Shown one piece after another: positions 8,013 through 15,609 of a stretch of 53,198 bases of DNA. The stretch comes from Candidatus Fermentithermobacillaceae bacterium (GTDB lineage Bacteria; Bacillota; Sulfobacillia; Fermentithermobacillales; Fermentithermobacillaceae), in assembly GCA_012841375.1 (NCBI GenBank), contig DUUV01000157.1, positions 1 to 53,198 of the forward strand, written 5' to 3'. Below the pieces are notes generated by a model. It saw only the letters and a list, made by a program, of their open reading frames with translations. It had not been told where the DNA came from and searched no databases. Made by a program: the position numbers and the translations under genes. Position 1 is the stretch's first letter. The number at the start of each line of letters is the position of its first letter.

Positions 8013-9434
8013 CTACCTCTTGAACTGATCGAACTTGGGTCTATGGTCTTTGGGTATGGCGCTGTAATAGGGGCGCTCGGCGGTGGTCCTCGTGAACTCT
8101 TCTTTTGCCGCCCGTAGCCGCGAAGGATTGGTCACGAGCTCAAAGCCTGCCTCGGCCAGGATTTTGGCCGCCGCGAGCATGCCCTTGTGGCCGATGCTCA
8201 TGCCAGCTTGGGCTGTGTACTGCCACGAATGACCGGGAGTCCCCAATGCGTGGCATGCCGTGCGGATCTGTCCCGTGGGGCAGCACCAGCTAACGTCGCC
8301 TACATCGGTGGATCCTTCGATGTCCTTCGGCACGGGAGGTCTCGGGATCCAGGTATCGTTAAGAACCTGCTTCCATACTTCTTGAGGCAGCCCTTCCTTC
8401 CGGAGGGACGCCTCTTTTTGCCCAGGCGCCAGGCTCTTCAGGATCTCTTGGGCAAACGCGATGTCATTTTCGTCGAACTGGGGAGCTCCAACCCTGAGGG
8501 CGCTCTCTTCCAGGACTTCCTCTAGTACGGTGTTGGGCAGGACGTTCCAGATCGCCTTGATGAGCTCGATCTCGCATCTGGTCTCCGTCATCATCGCCGC
8601 GCCTTCGGCACACTTCAGGACCCGCGCGTACAGTTCGTCTACCTCTTCCCTTCTCGGGGCCCTCACCAGGTACCATGCGCTTGCCTCCGCAGGGACTACG
8701 TTGGGCTGGCCGCCTCCTTTGGTGATCACGTAATGCACCCTGGCCTTGGGGGGCATATGTTCTCGAAGAAACTCCACTCCCATGTTCATGAGCTGGAGAG
8801 CGTCAAGGGCGCTGCGACCGTTGTAGGGGTCTCCAGCCGCATGTGCCGTCCGTCCGTAGAACGTCACGTTCATAGCGTTGTTGGCCAGAGAAGAACCGGT
8901 CCACACGCGGTTGATGGCACTTGCGTGCCAGGTCAGGCAGGCGTCGCACTCACTGAAGAGCCCGTCCCGAGCAATGAACGCCTTGCCGCTGAAGTTCTCC
9001 TCGGCGGGGCACCCGAAATACACGACGGTTCCCGGCATCCCCCGGGTCTCCAGCTCGTGCTTGAGGCCTATGGCCGCTCCGAAGGCGCCCGCTCCCAGGA
9101 GATTGTGGCCGCAGCCGTGGCCCGGCGCACCGGGCTCCAGCTCTTGCTTCACGGGTATCGCTTTTTGAGAGACACCCGGCAATGCGTCGTACTCACCCAG
9201 GAAACCAATGACCGGCTTTCCCGAACCCCACCTTGCCACGAAGGCGGTGGGCATGCCGGCCACCCCTTCTTCCACTGCGAACCCTTCCTTAGCCAAAGCC
9301 TCAACAAGGCATTTCGCCGACCTCTCCTCATGGAGACCCACTTCAGCGTAGCGCCAGATCTGGTCGGATATATCGGTGATGACGTCCCTTTTCTTGTCGA
9401 TATATGAGATGGCATGGGTGGCCTTTGCCTGCAT
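8013..9434 (-). CDS. M20D-family amidohydrolase, AbgB-like
   Basis: A 473-aa zinc amidase of the M20D/AbgB group, which cleaves N-acyl or p-aminobenzoyl-glutamate-type amides. The metal-binding HGCGH is at residues 106-110, and CPAEE with the catalytic glutamate pair is at 142-146. The dimerisation domain follows at about residues 190-310. The start was set at the second in-frame ATG (9434) because GGGGAG lies nine bases before it but touches the first ATG at 9443. The protein has no signal peptide and should be cytoplasmic. It lies 80 bases downstream of the CPBP protease gene on the same strand and could share its transcript. The exact substrate cannot be read from sequence. Confidence 0.85.
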   Translation of the reverse strand: MQAKATHAISYIDKKRDVITDISDQIWRYAEVGLHEERSAKCLVEALAKEGFAVEEGVAGMPTAFVARWGSGKPVIGFLGEYDALPGVSQKAIPVKQELEPGAPGHGCGHNLLGAGAFGAAIGLKHELETRGMPGTVVYFGCPAEENFSGKAFIARDGLFSECDACLTWHASAINRVWTGSSLANNAMNVTFYGRTAHAAGDPYNGRSALDALQLMNMGVEFLREHMPPKARVHYVITKGGGQPNVVPAEASAWYLVRAPRREEVDELYARVLKCAEGAAMMTETRCEIELIKAIWNVLPNTVLEEVLEESALRVGAPQFDENDIAFAQEILKSLAPGQKEASLRKEGLPQEVWKQVLNDTWIPRPPVPKDIEGSTDVGDVSWCCPTGQIRTACHALGTPGHSWQYTAQAGMSIGHKGMLAAAKILAEAGFELVTNPSRLRAAKEEFTRTTAERPYYSAIPKDHRPKFDQFKR

Positions 9435-9514
9435 AGAATGCATCTCCCCTCTTTGACTTATAGGTCTTACTTCTATTGGGTCTCTACGATTACCTTGGCC
9501 TGCCGGCCCAAAAC

Positions 9515-10426
9515 CTATATAGGCTTCGCTCTAGTCGTGGTCGCAACGATCCATACGATGGTAAGAGCGTTCTCGAGCGCGAGAAGGATGTAGGACCAGT
9601 GCCTGAACAAGAGTCTCGCCTTTGTCCCCAACTCCGGCCGCGACAGGAAGTCACGCAACGCCTGCCTTGCATCACCCCAGAGGCGCCGCAATTCAGGGCG
9701 GATCTTGATCGCCAGCAGCACGCCGGCGACAGTGATGGAGTAGTAGAGTACGTCACTTGCCCTTCCCTCGAAGCGATTGTGTACGGCGGTAAGCAGACAC
9801 ATATATGCGTTTCCGGTAGCGTGGAACACGATGGCGGGCAGTATTGAATCGTGTTTTGCCGTGAGTACCCCTGCCACCAAGGCAACAATGAAGGCCCCCC
9901 CGATGGCCACGGGGTGGTGGAACAAAGCGAATATGATCGCGGGGAAAACCACCGACCAGCCGGTACCGAGAGACCTGAGCGCCGTGGAGAAGAAGCCCCT
10001 GAAAAACATCTCCTCCGCTATAGGCACGATGACGCAGACGGACAAGACCTCCGAAAGCGGAAGTGATTGGTCCACAGGAGACGGAAACAGCTCCGCCCAC
10101 TGGCTAAAGCCACCGCGAGTGAGCCAGTCTGCGCCTTCTAGCACCAGAACCTCGGCCGATGACAGGATCAGAGCAATGGTGATGGGAAACGCCAGCGCGC
10201 CGGGGCTCACCTTATTAAGGCGGAATATCTCCCCGGGAGAAGCGCGTTTTTGGGAGATTATGACCCATGCCGCGATACAGAACCAGACAATATCCGGCAG
10301 CTGTCCTGCCAACCACGGGCTTATGAAGACCGTGAGGAACAGGAAGAGTAGGCCCAAGAGGTGTGCCTTGGGCGGATCAAAGGGGTCTATAGATCTCTGT
10401 TCCTCTCGTCGTGCCGTAGTCCCCAT
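9515..10426 (-). CDS. CPBP-family intramembrane metalloprotease
   Basis: A membrane protein of about 303 aa with several hydrophobic segments. It carries the CPBP (CAAX protease and bacteriocin-processing) motifs: EEMFFRG with E138, E139 and R143, then FALFHH with H170, and FHATGN with H202. These are the predicted metal-binding residues of Rce1/Abi-type glutamate proteases. The longer reading frame starts at 10474 inside the upstream ThiF-like gene; I prefer the ATG at 10426, four bases after that gene's stop. Members process prenylated proteins, bacteriocins or signalling peptides, but most bacterial members have no known substrate. The tight link to a ThiF-like gene is discussed as a finding. 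Confidence 0.85.
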   Translation of the reverse strand: MGTTARREEQRSIDPFDPPKAHLLGLLFLFLTVFISPWLAGQLPDIVWFCIAAWVIISQKRASPGEIFRLNKVSPGALAFPITIALILSSAEVLVLEGADWLTRGGFSQWAELFPSPVDQSLPLSEVLSVCVIVPIAEEMFFRGFFSTALRSLGTGWSVVFPAIIFALFHHPVAIGGAFIVALVAGVLTAKHDSILPAIVFHATGNAYMCLLTAVHNRFEGRASDVLYYSITVAGVLLAIKIRPELRRLWGDARQALRDFLSRPELGTKARLLFRHWSYILLALENALTIVWIVATTTRAKPI

Positions 10427-10430
10427 GGCG

Positions 10431-11177
10431 CTATGCCTCGCCACAGACGGGACAAGACGGGTTTCTCGCGGCATCGTAGAACATGATCTGGTTTGTCCAT
10501 GCGTCTAACCAAAGGACCTTAGTGAGTACGTCCTCTCGCCTGCCTGTCAGAACCTTAATGGCTTCAACCGCCTCATAACAACCGATGAGGTTTGCCAGAG
10601 GCCCGAGGATCCCCACCGTGTCGGCGGTGAACGATGCGTTCTTGTTCTTGGCGTCAGGCAGCAAGCACTCATAGCACGCCGTCTCTCCGGGCAACACTGT
10701 GTGGACCGTTCCGTAGGTTCCGACGCACGCTGCATGCACCCACGGTATTCCCATCTCAACGCAAGCACGATTAATCACTGACCTGGCCTGAAAGTTGTCC
10801 ATACCGTCGACAACGACAGTGGCGCCCTCGATCATCCGGCGCACCGTTGATTCGTTGACTTCTTGAACCAGGGGTTCGAGATTCACCCCTGCGTTCACGC
10901 GGGCAAGGCGTTCAGCCGCCGCCAAGGCCTTGGGACGACGCCGGGCAACATCCTGCTCATCGTAGAGAGTCTGTCTCTGAAGGTTGTGGGTCTCTACGAT
11001 ATCTCGATCGACCATCCTAAGGGTGCCAACCCCTGCCCGGCACAGGAGATTGGCAACGGCCGAGCCCAACCCTCCCAGGCCGAGGACAACCGCCGTACCC
11101 CCGGAGATGGCCCGTTGGCCTTGCTCTCCGATCGGTCGAAGGAGTATGTGTCTCATGTATCTGGAGGGAGAGTCCAC
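10431..11177 (-). CDS. ThiF/MoeB/HesA-family E1-like adenylyltransferase
   Basis: A 248-aa enzyme of the E1-like family, which uses ATP to adenylate the C-terminus of a small ubiquitin-fold protein or a peptide. Visible features are the N-terminal RYMRHILL segment, the nucleotide-binding loop GLGGLGS at residues 33-39, HNLQRQ, DGMDNFQAR, and zinc-type cysteine pairs CYEC and CPVC near the C-terminus. The start is a GTG with GGTGGTG six bases upstream. No thiS, moaD, thiG or moa gene lies nearby, so a thiamine or molybdopterin role has no local support. The gene is followed within four bases by a CPBP membrane protease. A hairpin terminator upstream separates it from the GntR unit, so it should have its own promoter in 11178-11243. 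Confidence 0.85.
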   Translation of the reverse strand: MDSPSRYMRHILLRPIGEQGQRAISGGTAVVLGLGGLGSAVANLLCRAGVGTLRMVDRDIVETHNLQRQTLYDEQDVARRRPKALAAAERLARVNAGVNLEPLVQEVNESTVRRMIEGATVVVDGMDNFQARSVINRACVEMGIPWVHAACVGTYGTVHTVLPGETACYECLLPDAKNKNASFTADTVGILGPLANLIGCYEAVEAIKVLTGRREDVLTKVLWLDAWTNQIMFYDAARNPSCPVCGEA

Positions 11178-11243
11178 TGAACACCACCACCAAAGGGATA
11201 TTCGACGGGCGGAGACCTGACATCCTCTTTGGAGTCCTCATCA

Positions 11244-11277
11244 CGAAAAAGGGGATGAGCAGCGTGAGCCCATCCCG
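11244..11277 (-). terminator. Intrinsic terminator after the GntR unit
   Basis: On the minus strand GGGATG and CATCCC pair around a 13-base loop, followed by CTTTTTTC. It lies between the truncated membrane-protein gene and the ThiF-like gene and would end the GntR transcript. The surrounding gap, 11178-11447, shows no other convincing feature. Confidence 0.65.
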
Positions 11278-11467
11278 TCGTCCTCCGGGTCTTCTCGCAT
11301 GGACTCGGAGAACCGTATAGGAGCGGTGAAGGAGCAGCCTGAGACACGACTTGTGATCGTGCCCACAGGCACAACCTCCTTACGCCAACCATATCACCCC
11401 GCGTCAGGAAGGGCAACTGTAATAAAACAACTGGCTTGCCGCTTGTGCTACTTCCGCCGCTGCCACG

Positions 11468-11818
11468 TCACCGTAATAGGCTCATAGTCCACTGGCGTGC
11501 AACGGTCGTAGTACTTGTCCGGGCCATAGCCACCGAAAGCCGGCGAAGCGTATACCCTGGTTTGCCACCAGGTGCATATCCTGTCCGCTGGAGCAGGATC
11601 GTCATGGCTAGAAAAGAGACACCGAAAGCGACAGGGACTCTGCTTTTCGTAAACGCATGCTCCAAGCCGATGAACACACGATCCGTTCCGACCTGGTTTG
11701 GGCCCAGAGCGAAGTGGAACAACAGGCCATCGACAACGGCCAGGATTAGAAACAAGCCAATGACCTTGTAGATTGTGCTACGCGCCACCAGCATCAGAAC
11801 TGACAAGTGTGGTTTCAT
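11468..11818 (-). pseudogene. Truncated two-segment membrane protein, partner of the GntR regulator
   Basis: The frame encodes about 116 aa with two hydrophobic segments (about residues 13-37 and 66-82) and a cytoplasmic GYTLRRLS stretch. YtrA-type GntR regulators usually sit before ABC-transporter membrane and ATPase genes, and this N-terminal part resembles such a membrane subunit, but it stops soon after RRLS. No ATPase gene follows. A different frame on the same strand stays open to a TAG at 11448 and reads GGYGPDKYYDRC then TWQRRK at its end, which looks protein-like, so a deletion or frameshift is possible. The start ATG at 11818 has GAGGTG six bases upstream. I read it as a decayed gene; a functional short protein is not excluded. 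Confidence 0.5.
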
Positions 11819-11828
11819 CCTTGCCACC

Positions 11829-12203
11829 TCACGACTCCCAGAACATGTCGATAACGGACAGCGCTTCGGCCTTTGAGATCCCCATCTGGCGCATGGCGTT
11901 TATGGCGCTTCTCGCATGGTACTCCAGAAGCTCTCTCCGGATCCGGTCTACTTTGGCCTTATCTAGAACCATGTAGCTCTTGGCCCCGGCACGCGACTGA
12001 ATCAGGCATTCTTCTTCCAGCAGGCGGTAAGCTTTTTGAACCGTGTTAGGGTTGACTCCCAAGAACGAGGAAAGGACTCGTCTTGACGGCAACTCGTCCC
12101 CATTTCGGATACAGCCCGCGACGATCCCGCGTTTCACAAACAGCAAGATCTGCAGGTAGATGGGGCTGCCGTCTTCTATACGAAAACCATCAAAAGAAAC
12201 CAT
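11829..12203 (-). CDS. GntR-family transcriptional regulator, YtrA-like
   Basis: A short regulator of about 124 aa. The N-terminal winged helix-turn-helix contains PIYLQI, GDELPSRR and LGVNPNTVQKAYRLLEEE, the typical GntR DNA-binding pattern. The C-terminal part of about 50 residues is too small for a FadR or HutC effector domain and fits the YtrA subgroup. The reading frame is open up to 12365, but homology begins at the ATG at 12203. A strong inverted repeat at 12261-12288 lies just upstream and is the likely operator, so the gene is probably autoregulated. It precedes a truncated membrane-protein gene by about ten bases. Confidence 0.85.
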   Translation of the reverse strand: MVSFDGFRIEDGSPIYLQILLFVKRGIVAGCIRNGDELPSRRVLSSFLGVNPNTVQKAYRLLEEECLIQSRAGAKSYMVLDKAKVDRIRRELLEYHARSAINAMRQMGISKAEALSVIDMFWES

Positions 12204-12260
12204 GGTGTATCCACGCTCTTCCCCGAAACCCGTACCGTGTTGATCGTGTATCACCGCGCA

Positions 12261-12288
12261 CAACTGTATTATATGAGTAATACGGTTG
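12261..12288. promoter_or_regulatory. Inverted-repeat operator of the GntR regulator
   Basis: CAACTGTATTA and TAATACGGTTG form 11-base arms with one mismatch around a six-base spacer. The palindrome is AT-rich against a GC-rich background, overlaps a TATAAT-like -10 (minus strand) and lies about 60 bases before the regulator's start. This is the arrangement expected for autorepression by a dimeric GntR protein. Confidence 0.75.
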
Positions 12289-12460
12289 TCTGTCACTACG
12301 CTTTGGGGTACTTGTCGATCCGACACATACATGAGGATTTCCGTGGAGAAGAGGCAGAGAGACAAGCAGCGATGGCGCAGGAGTGGCGCATCCGGTGGCG
12401 AAAAAGCGAGCGAGTGCTTAAGAGGTTGGGCATGCGTCGGGGCACCTTGGAGGGGCGTAG

Positions 12461-13243
12461 ATGAAGGCTGTATTCTTCGATCTGGGCGGGACCTTGTGGG
12501 CTCCCTTCGGGCATCTCACCAAGGAGGAAGTAGTTGAGTCTGCGGCCAGAAAGGCGGCTGAGAGGCTACCGGACTACCTTTTCGAAGGTTTGTCTCCGGG
12601 TGAGGCAGTCCGTCGGCGCCGGGAGTTCGAGTCGAGTCTCGTGTCGGGCATGTCTAGGGCGGTGCTTGACCGCAGCGAAGCCCTCAAGCGCGGAGATTTC
12701 ACCCATCCTTCCTTCGCGGAGGTAAGCGTCCACGTGCTCGTGAGGGAGGCCATCCGTCGTGTTTTCGGCAAAGAGGTGTCCGGTTCGCTGCTTGCCGACG
12801 AGTTCGGCCGCGACCTCACCAGGTACTCTACGCCTTACCCTGAATCCGAGGGAGTGCTCGCCGGGCTCAGGGCCGAGTTTCCGGGTATACGTGTGGGCAT
12901 TGTCTCCAACACGGCGATCCAGCCCCACGTGCTCGACGAGTTCTTGAGGGAGTGTCGGCTGTACCCTTACATCGGTTTCAGGGTGTACAGTTCGGCTGTC
13001 GGATGGCGCAAGCCGCATCCTGCCATCTATGAAGCCGCACTCAGAGAGGCAGGTGTGCTCCCGCATGAAGTCGTTTTCGTAGGCGACAGCATCTTCGAGG
13101 ACATCCGCGCACCGAAGCGCATGGGCATGAAGGCTATCTTCTGTCAAAGGCGGCCTGTGGATAAACACTCGGGCGCCGATGCTGTCGTCGCCAATCTCGC
13201 CTTGGTACCCAAATTGGTGAAGCGGTTCACCATAAGCCGGTAG
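12461..13243 (+). CDS. HAD-superfamily hydrolase (DLGGT variant)
   Basis: A 260-aa HAD-type phosphatase. Motif I is FFDLGGTLW with nucleophile D7; the second aspartate of the common DxD is replaced by glycine, a variant found in many HAD-IA proteins. A helical cap occupies about residues 20-115. Motif II is VSNT, motif III is the lysine in WRKPHP, and motif IV is VGDSIFEDIRAPKRMG. The start ATG at 12461 follows GGAGGGG by five to six bases. A short frame ending 12464 overlaps the start as ATGA but I do not consider it supported. Its substrate is unknown. It is divergent from the GntR unit. Confidence 0.85.
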   Translation: MKAVFFDLGGTLWAPFGHLTKEEVVESAARKAAERLPDYLFEGLSPGEAVRRRREFESSLVSGMSRAVLDRSEALKRGDFTHPSFAEVSVHVLVREAIRRVFGKEVSGSLLADEFGRDLTRYSTPYPESEGVLAGLRAEFPGIRVGIVSNTAIQPHVLDEFLRECRLYPYIGFRVYSSAVGWRKPHPAIYEAALREAGVLPHEVVFVGDSIFEDIRAPKRMGMKAIFCQRRPVDKHSGADAVVANLALVPKLVKRFTISR

Positions 13244-13330
13244 GCCGGCCACGCAGGCCGTTCTCTGGCAAGAGCGAACCATGCCCTGTCTGTGACCAAG
13301 AGCGACCGCTTTCGCACTATCAGCTAGAAA

Positions 13331-13355
13331 CAAAAAGCGGCCGTTTCGGCCCGTC
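13331..13355 (-). terminator. Second hairpin with T-tract downstream of tRNA-Leu(GAG)
   Basis: On the minus strand GGCCGAAACGGCC forms a short perfect stem followed by GCTTTTTG. It lies beyond the first terminator of the tRNA gene and may be a backup terminator that also faces the end of the HAD gene. Confidence 0.55.
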
Positions 13356-13376
13356 TATGTCAGGCGTTATGCATAC

Positions 13377-13408
13377 AAAAACGACGTCCCGATTCCTCGA
13401 AACGTCGT
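13377..13408 (-). terminator. Terminator of the tRNA-Leu(GAG) gene
   Basis: The minus-strand stem ACGACGT with ACGTCGT (13402-13408 with 13381-13387) is followed by TTTTTG. It lies 13 bases after the encoded CCA end of the tRNA. Confidence 0.8.
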
Positions 13409-13420
13409 CCGCACTCTTGT

Positions 13421-13506
13421 TGGTGTCGGGAGGGGGACTTGAACCCCCACGGTGTTCACCATACGCCCCTCAAACGTACGCGTCTGCCAGTTCCGCCATC
13501 CCGACA
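13421..13506 (-). tRNA. tRNA-Leu, anticodon GAG
   Basis: The acceptor arms TGTCGGG and CCCGACA pair fully and CCA is encoded. The D-arm contains AACTGGCAGACGC, the T-arm GGGGGTTCAAGTCCCCC, and a long variable arm marks a class II tRNA. The anticodon loop TTGAGGG gives GAG, which reads CTC and CTT leucine codons. Total length is 86 nt. Confidence 0.95.
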
Positions 13507-13524
13507 CTGAAGTCAGCAATAACC

Positions 13525-13553
13525 ATCATACTAGCCCGATAAGCAGGTGTCAA
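13525..13553 (-). promoter_or_regulatory. Sigma-A-type promoter of tRNA-Leu(GAG)
   Basis: On the minus strand TTGACA (13553-13548) is separated by 17 bases from TATGAT (13530-13525). The -10 lies 19 bases before the mature tRNA end. It is close to the consensus and is the best promoter in the window. Confidence 0.9.
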
Positions 13554-13629
13554 CAGGCGTTTCCCCGCCAGCGCCGGTAACAAGGCGCATTGGGCGGTCG
13601 GTTCAAGTCACCCGGGAACCCGCCTGCGC

Positions 13630-14460
13630 CTACAGCCCGCTCACCCTCGTGACTTCTATCCCCATTTCCTCCAGTCTCCAGATGAATGGGTTGATGCCGG
13701 CGACATCCGACGCGATGTGCCCCGAGATGACGAGGTTCTTGCCCTCAGGGAACTCCGCCGCGAGTTTGGGAATCTCCGCCGCGCCAATATGGATGTACAC
13801 CAATGTGTCCACGCCGTTTCGGAAGTAGACCCTTGCCAATGGAGCCCCTCCGTTGGTGCCCGCCCCGTGGGCCACGACCGTCTTCCCCGCCTTATTGGAG
13901 CCTTTGCCGAGCCGGAGTTCCACGTTGGTCGGGGCGTCCTTGATCTCCGGAATCGTGTTGAGGGCCGCCATTACATCGTCCACCGTCGCGTCCGGCCCGC
14001 ATTGAGCATCGATCGCGTCCTGCATCCGCTTCCTTCCTATCTCATCTAAGGGGTTGTGGATGTTGAGATAGGGCATGTTCAGAAGCCGCGCGAAGGAGGG
14101 CGCGTGGTCGTAGTTGGCCGAGTGCCTGACAAGGCGCTGGTTGCGCTTCATCGTCTCGATGACCGGGCGCACTTCGTCCTCTGGGACACCGTTTCGCACC
14201 GCGATGTCCACATGCAGGTCGAGCACTTCCGGAAATGTCTGAACGCTGGGATCGGGATGGTGCGCCATCACACAGTCATATCCCAGCTCCTTGCCCACCA
14301 GGAGTTCGGCCACTCCCATGTCGATTCCAAAGAGGATCTTCTTGATGTTCTTCCCCGGTACATGGATCCTCGAGTCCGCCGGAAACTTGGTCTGTCCGGC
14401 CATTTCCATCGCTATCTGCATGAGCTGTTCCGTTGTCACGCCGGGCCCGTTCTGAGACAT
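13630..14460 (-). CDS. NIF3-like dinuclear metal-centre protein (DUF34)
   Basis: A 276-aa protein of the widespread NIF3/DUF34 family. The N-terminal FGIDMGVAELL and AHHPDPS (H67, H68) and the C-terminal ISGHIASD supply the histidines and acids expected for the two-metal site. Family members form toroidal hexamers; their true activity is unsettled, and the old GTP cyclohydrolase I type 2 label is weakly based. The ATG at 14460 has GGAGGT seven bases upstream. It follows the patatin-like gene on the same strand after 77 bases and may be transcribed with it. Confidence 0.8.
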   Translation of the reverse strand: MSQNGPGVTTEQLMQIAMEMAGQTKFPADSRIHVPGKNIKKILFGIDMGVAELLVGKELGYDCVMAHHPDPSVQTFPEVLDLHVDIAVRNGVPEDEVRPVIETMKRNQRLVRHSANYDHAPSFARLLNMPYLNIHNPLDEIGRKRMQDAIDAQCGPDATVDDVMAALNTIPEIKDAPTNVELRLGKGSNKAGKTVVAHGAGTNGGAPLARVYFRNGVDTLVYIHIGAAEIPKLAAEFPEGKNLVISGHIASDVAGINPFIWRLEEMGIEVTRVSGL

Positions 14461-14537
14461 GTGGGGGACCTCCTCTGCCTGGATTCATTCGCGAGACGAA
14501 TTAGATATTAGCCGCCCCAGAGCGATATCCTCCATCC

Positions 14538-15413
14538 CTACATGAGTATCCTGCAGAGTCGGCCGAGGGCTTGCTCCGCGCAGACCCTTCCGGCGCTGAT
14601 CAGGCTTCTGATTTTCGCCGGCGTCATCATGCCGGTGACTGAAACTACATCGGGCTGTAGGGTCAGCGTGGCGTACTCCTCCAAATAGCGCTGAGTTGTG
14701 TCTCTGGCCGACAGTGAGAAGCTCCGAGATAGCACCGATAATAGGTTGCTCGGCCTGTGGGGGTGGTCCACGTGCAGCCCCAGGTCTACCCCCACCGCTT
14801 CCTCAGCACCCATGCGACGCACCTCAAAGACCGGCACCATATCCCGGACGCCTCCATCCACAAGCGTGAACTCTCCCAGCCTCTTGGGCACGAACACACC
14901 CGGTATCGATATGCTTGCCCTCACCGCCTCAGAGATCTTGGCCCCGGTAACATACACCCTCCCCCTCACTCCCAACGACTCAATGATAGCCTTCCTTCGC
15001 GGAGGATCGTTTGTGAAGACTACTAGAGCCCCGGACACGAGATCCACGGACGTAATGGCCAAAGGGATCCGGGCGTCTTTGAGGCACGCTCCTCCCGTAA
15101 GCCGGTCGATGGTGGATTCGATCAGCCCGCCTCCAACAAGCCCGCCGACACCCAGCCCGGTGACCTCCTGGGATCCGGATAGAGGTCTTATCTCCGGTTC
15201 GTAAGTTTCTTCACGCAACAGAACCTCGCCGGATTCTTTCTCTATTCTCGTGAGATCAACGCCCGACGCCCAAAGACCCGCCACCAAAGCCCCCGCGCTC
15301 GTCCCCGCGATGACATCGGGAACCAGACCGCACCTGTCAAGCACTTGCAGAACGCCGATGTGAGCGAGCCCGTATATCCCCCCGCCTCCAAGAGCCAGGC
15401 CCCACTTCCTCAT
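14538..15413 (-). CDS. Patatin-like phospholipase (RssA-type)
   Basis: A 291-aa serine lipase-fold protein. The oxyanion-hole glycine run GGGGIYGLAH is at residues 9-18, the nucleophile S39 lies in GTSAG (37-41), and the dyad aspartate D186 lies in VDGGVRD. All three elements of a patatin active site are present. It lacks a clear signal peptide and is likely cytoplasmic or loosely membrane-associated. Its lipid substrate is unknown. The start has GGAGGG six bases upstream. It is divergent from the MFS transporter gene with about 196 bases between start codons. Confidence 0.88.
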   Translation of the reverse strand: MRKWGLALGGGGIYGLAHIGVLQVLDRCGLVPDVIAGTSAGALVAGLWASGVDLTRIEKESGEVLLREETYEPEIRPLSGSQEVTGLGVGGLVGGGLIESTIDRLTGGACLKDARIPLAITSVDLVSGALVVFTNDPPRRKAIIESLGVRGRVYVTGAKISEAVRASISIPGVFVPKRLGEFTLVDGGVRDMVPVFEVRRMGAEEAVGVDLGLHVDHPHRPSNLLSVLSRSFSLSARDTTQRYLEEYATLTLQPDVVSVTGMMTPAKIRSLISAGRVCAEQALGRLCRILM

Positions 15414-15609
15414 GGCTCTCCCTCCACTAAGACTTCACAAGTACCGTATGCGTGGACATGGAGATGTGACATTTGAGAAGGGTTTTGTGCGGTATTATGG
15501 AATATGGTCTCTAGCGCATGAGTTGCGACGAGTGGCAGCCGCCGCAATTGTGACAACTGTCGAGATCGATGCTTGGAGACGAAATAAAGCGGCGCCTGGA
15601 GAGTCGGCA

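Noticed and set aside
12372-12464. Short frame overlapping the HAD gene start as ATGA
   Set aside because: The longer frame (from 12237) runs through the operator region, the internal ATG has no ribosome binding site, and the arginine-rich translation resembles no known protein.
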